Source of the DNA: an uncultured Acetatifactor sp.
GTDB lineage: Bacteria > Bacillota > Clostridia > Lachnospirales > Lachnospiraceae
Direction: 5' to 3'
NCBI GenBank assembly: GCA_934394515.1
Contig: CAKRRU010000121.1
Location: 1 to 6,874, forward strand
Length of the DNA: 6,874 nt
The first letter of the stretch is position 1. The number at the start of each line of letters is the position of its first letter. The translations under genes were made by a program, and so were the position numbers. A model generated the notes under the pieces. That model was not told the origin of the DNA. It worked only from the letters and a program-made list of their open reading frames with translations, and searched no databases. This document shows, piece after piece, positions 5,562 through 6,874 of the stretch.

Positions 5562-5585
5562 AACATTTGCAGATAAACAAATGTT
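5562..5585. promoter_or_regulatory. 8-bp perfect dyad at the chemoreceptor transcription start region
   Basis: AACATTTG (5562-5569) and CAAATGTT (5578-5585) are perfect inverted repeats with an 8-base spacer. The dyad starts four bases after the candidate -10, so it would cover the transcription start as an operator. Alternatively it forms a short hairpin at the 5' end of the transcript, well before the ribosome binding site at 5607-5614. There is no T-tract following, so it is not a terminator. Confidence 0.5.
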
Positions 5586-5624
5586 ATAAAGGATCAAGAA
5601 TTTACAAAGGAAGGGAAAACTATC

Positions 5625-6874
5625 ATGGAAAAGATCAAAAAGCGTATAGCTAACTTAAAGGTTGCAGGAAAATTAAAAGTATATCGAATGACAGTGCTTG
5701 TTATGACATTATTTTTAGTGTTGGTGGCACTGATCTCGACATTAGTGATCCGTTCAAATATAGAGAAGATCACGGAGGTCTGGTCTCCGTCATTGGAATA
5801 TCTGCAGGATTTAGAGACAATGACTGCGAAATACAGAATCAAACAGTATCAGCATCTGGTAGAATCAGATGCATCGGTTATGACTGCCTGTGAAGAGGAA
5901 ATTCGGAAGCTGGAGAGTCAGATCCAAGATACCGGTGCGAATCTGGATGCGATCATCACTGCAGACAGTGATGCTCAAAAAGGACAGGACGATTACGAAG
6001 TAGCAAACGCTGCATGGGAAGAATACAGGGCTGCTTCAGATGAAATCCTGAAGTTGAGCCGTGAGGGTAAACAGCAGGAAGCATCGAAACTGATGACCGG
6101 AGAGGTGTATGAAGAATATACGGCATTTGCTGAGAAATTAACTACATTACGTGACAAGTTCCAGGTAGAATTAGACCGGGCAAAGACCATGGCCAATGTA
6201 TGCACCATAATCATATTTGTCGTGATCGTGGCAGCGGGTCTTGCGATTGCTGTAGTGACAACACTGATCGGAAGGATCATTACCAATTCCATTACAGAGC
6301 CGGTAGAACAGATAGAGGCAGCAGTTGCCAGCCTGCGCAAGGGCGAACTGTCCAACGTAGAAATGCTTACCTATGAGTCTGAGGATGAGCTGGGTGGTAC
6401 CATCAGGAATCTGAAAGAAGCCATGGGTATTCTGGCAGATTATGTCAGCGAGATCTCTGTGGAGGTAAAGGCAATCGCACAGGGTGACTTGACCAGAAAT
6501 GGTGATGACATTACGGATTTCCTGGGCGATTTCTCGGAATTGAAGACATCACTGCTGTATATCCTGAAGCGGTTTAACAGTACCCTGACCGAGATCAGCA
6601 ATCTGGCAGAACAGGTATCATCGAATGCATCAGAGGTGGAAAATGCATCCAAATCCCTGGCAGATGGTGCCACAGAGCAGGCAGGCGTCATCGAGGAATT
6701 GAATGCTACGATTGATACGGTCGTGGATCTGGCGGCAGATACGGCGAAGGAAACACAGAGCGCATCTGCACGTGTAAAAGCCTCTGCAAACAAAGCAAAC
6801 GAAGAAAAAGAAAAAATGAACGATCTGCTCACGGAAATGGAGCACATTACAGAAATCTCCAAGGAGATCGGTAA
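5625..6874 (+). CDS. Methyl-accepting chemotaxis protein, 3' end outside the window
   Basis: The visible 416 residues show the classic transmembrane receptor order: a short basic N-terminus, TM1 (about 22-42), an extracellular helical ligand domain resembling 4HB_MCP (45-188), TM2 (190-212), a HAMP domain (213-268), a second HAMP-like stretch with VKAIAQGDLTR (about 275-320), then the start of the cytoplasmic signalling coiled coil (SLADGATEQAGVIEELNATI, 344-363). The conserved hairpin tip that binds CheA and CheW would lie past the right edge. It senses an external or periplasm-facing cue and controls CheA kinase. The ligand cannot be inferred. AAGGAAGG at 5607-5614 sets the ATG at 5625. The frame is clean, with none of the damage seen to its left. 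Motility of the host is implied if other chemotaxis genes exist. Confidence 0.93.
   Translation, partial: MEKIKKRIANLKVAGKLKVYRMTVLVMTLFLVLVALISTLVIRSNIEKITEVWSPSLEYLQDLETMTAKYRIKQYQHLVESDASVMTACEEEIRKLESQIQDTGANLDAIITADSDAQKGQDDYEVANAAWEEYRAASDEILKLSREGKQQEASKLMTGEVYEEYTAFAEKLTTLRDKFQVELDRAKTMANVCTIIIFVVIVAAGLAIAVVTTLIGRIITNSITEPVEQIEAAVASLRKGELSNVEMLTYESEDELGGTIRNLKEAMGILADYVSEISVEVKAIAQGDLTRNGDDITDFLGDFSELKTSLLYILKRFNSTLTEISNLAEQVSSNASEVENASKSLADGATEQAGVIEELNATIDTVVDLAADTAKETQSASARVKASANKANEEKEKMNDLLTEMEHITEISKEIG

Noticed and set aside
5462..5624. Cyclic di-GMP (GEMM) riboswitch upstream of the chemoreceptor gene
   Set aside because: The conserved GGGCAAAxC and GGGACGCAAAGCC elements are absent from the leader.
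5993..6862. Long minus-strand open frames opposite the chemoreceptor gene
   Set aside because: They are shadows of the chemoreceptor codon bias, without ribosome binding sites or recognisable domains.

Overview
The window looks like a chromosomal segment of an anaerobic, low-to-moderate-GC Firmicute, most likely a Lachnospiraceae-type gut clostridium. This rests on AG-rich Shine-Dalgarno sites (AGGAGG, GGAGG), the AAA/DUF4143 ATPase and AgrC/AgrA-like regulators typical of that group, and a chemoreceptor of the type motile members carry. Assignment below family level is not possible from what I can see.

Layout. Positions 1-342 hold a fragment of a group II intron reverse transcriptase (+) running into the 3' end of a YefM/Phd antitoxin gene (-), whose toxin partner is absent. 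From 343 to 572 lies a shared upstream region with a candidate antitoxin operator and a good promoter for the next gene. At 573-710 (+) is the first part of an SRAP (YedK/HMCES-type) gene, cut short at 45 codons. An apparently intact ArAE-type membrane protein gene follows (826-1788, +). Positions 1804-2142 (+) hold the middle of a Bcp-type peroxiredoxin joined to an unidentified C-terminal tail. On the minus strand, 4147 down to 2154 is an intact two-gene operon: a LytTR response regulator and a GHKL sensor kinase, AgrA/AgrC-like, overlapping by ATGA. Positions 4380-5146 (+) hold an AAA_14/DUF4143 ATPase gene with a large internal deletion and a shifted frame. Between 5118 and 5468 are small leftovers of at least two further genes. 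A methyl-accepting chemotaxis protein gene begins at 5625 (+) and runs off the right edge.

How it fits together. Three units look functional: the ArAE-type membrane protein, the AgrC/AgrA-like two-component system and the chemoreceptor. Around them lie at least five gene remnants that keep promoters, ribosome binding sites or conserved cores but have lost one or both ends. The simplest reading is an accessory region worn down by repeated deletions, one of which appears to have used a short GGAGCAAG microhomology. I find no convincing new multi-gene system. The more interesting signals are the 12-bp-spaced hexamers upstream of the orphan antitoxin, the retained Cys2 start of the SRAP remnant, and two inverted repeats around the chemoreceptor promoter.
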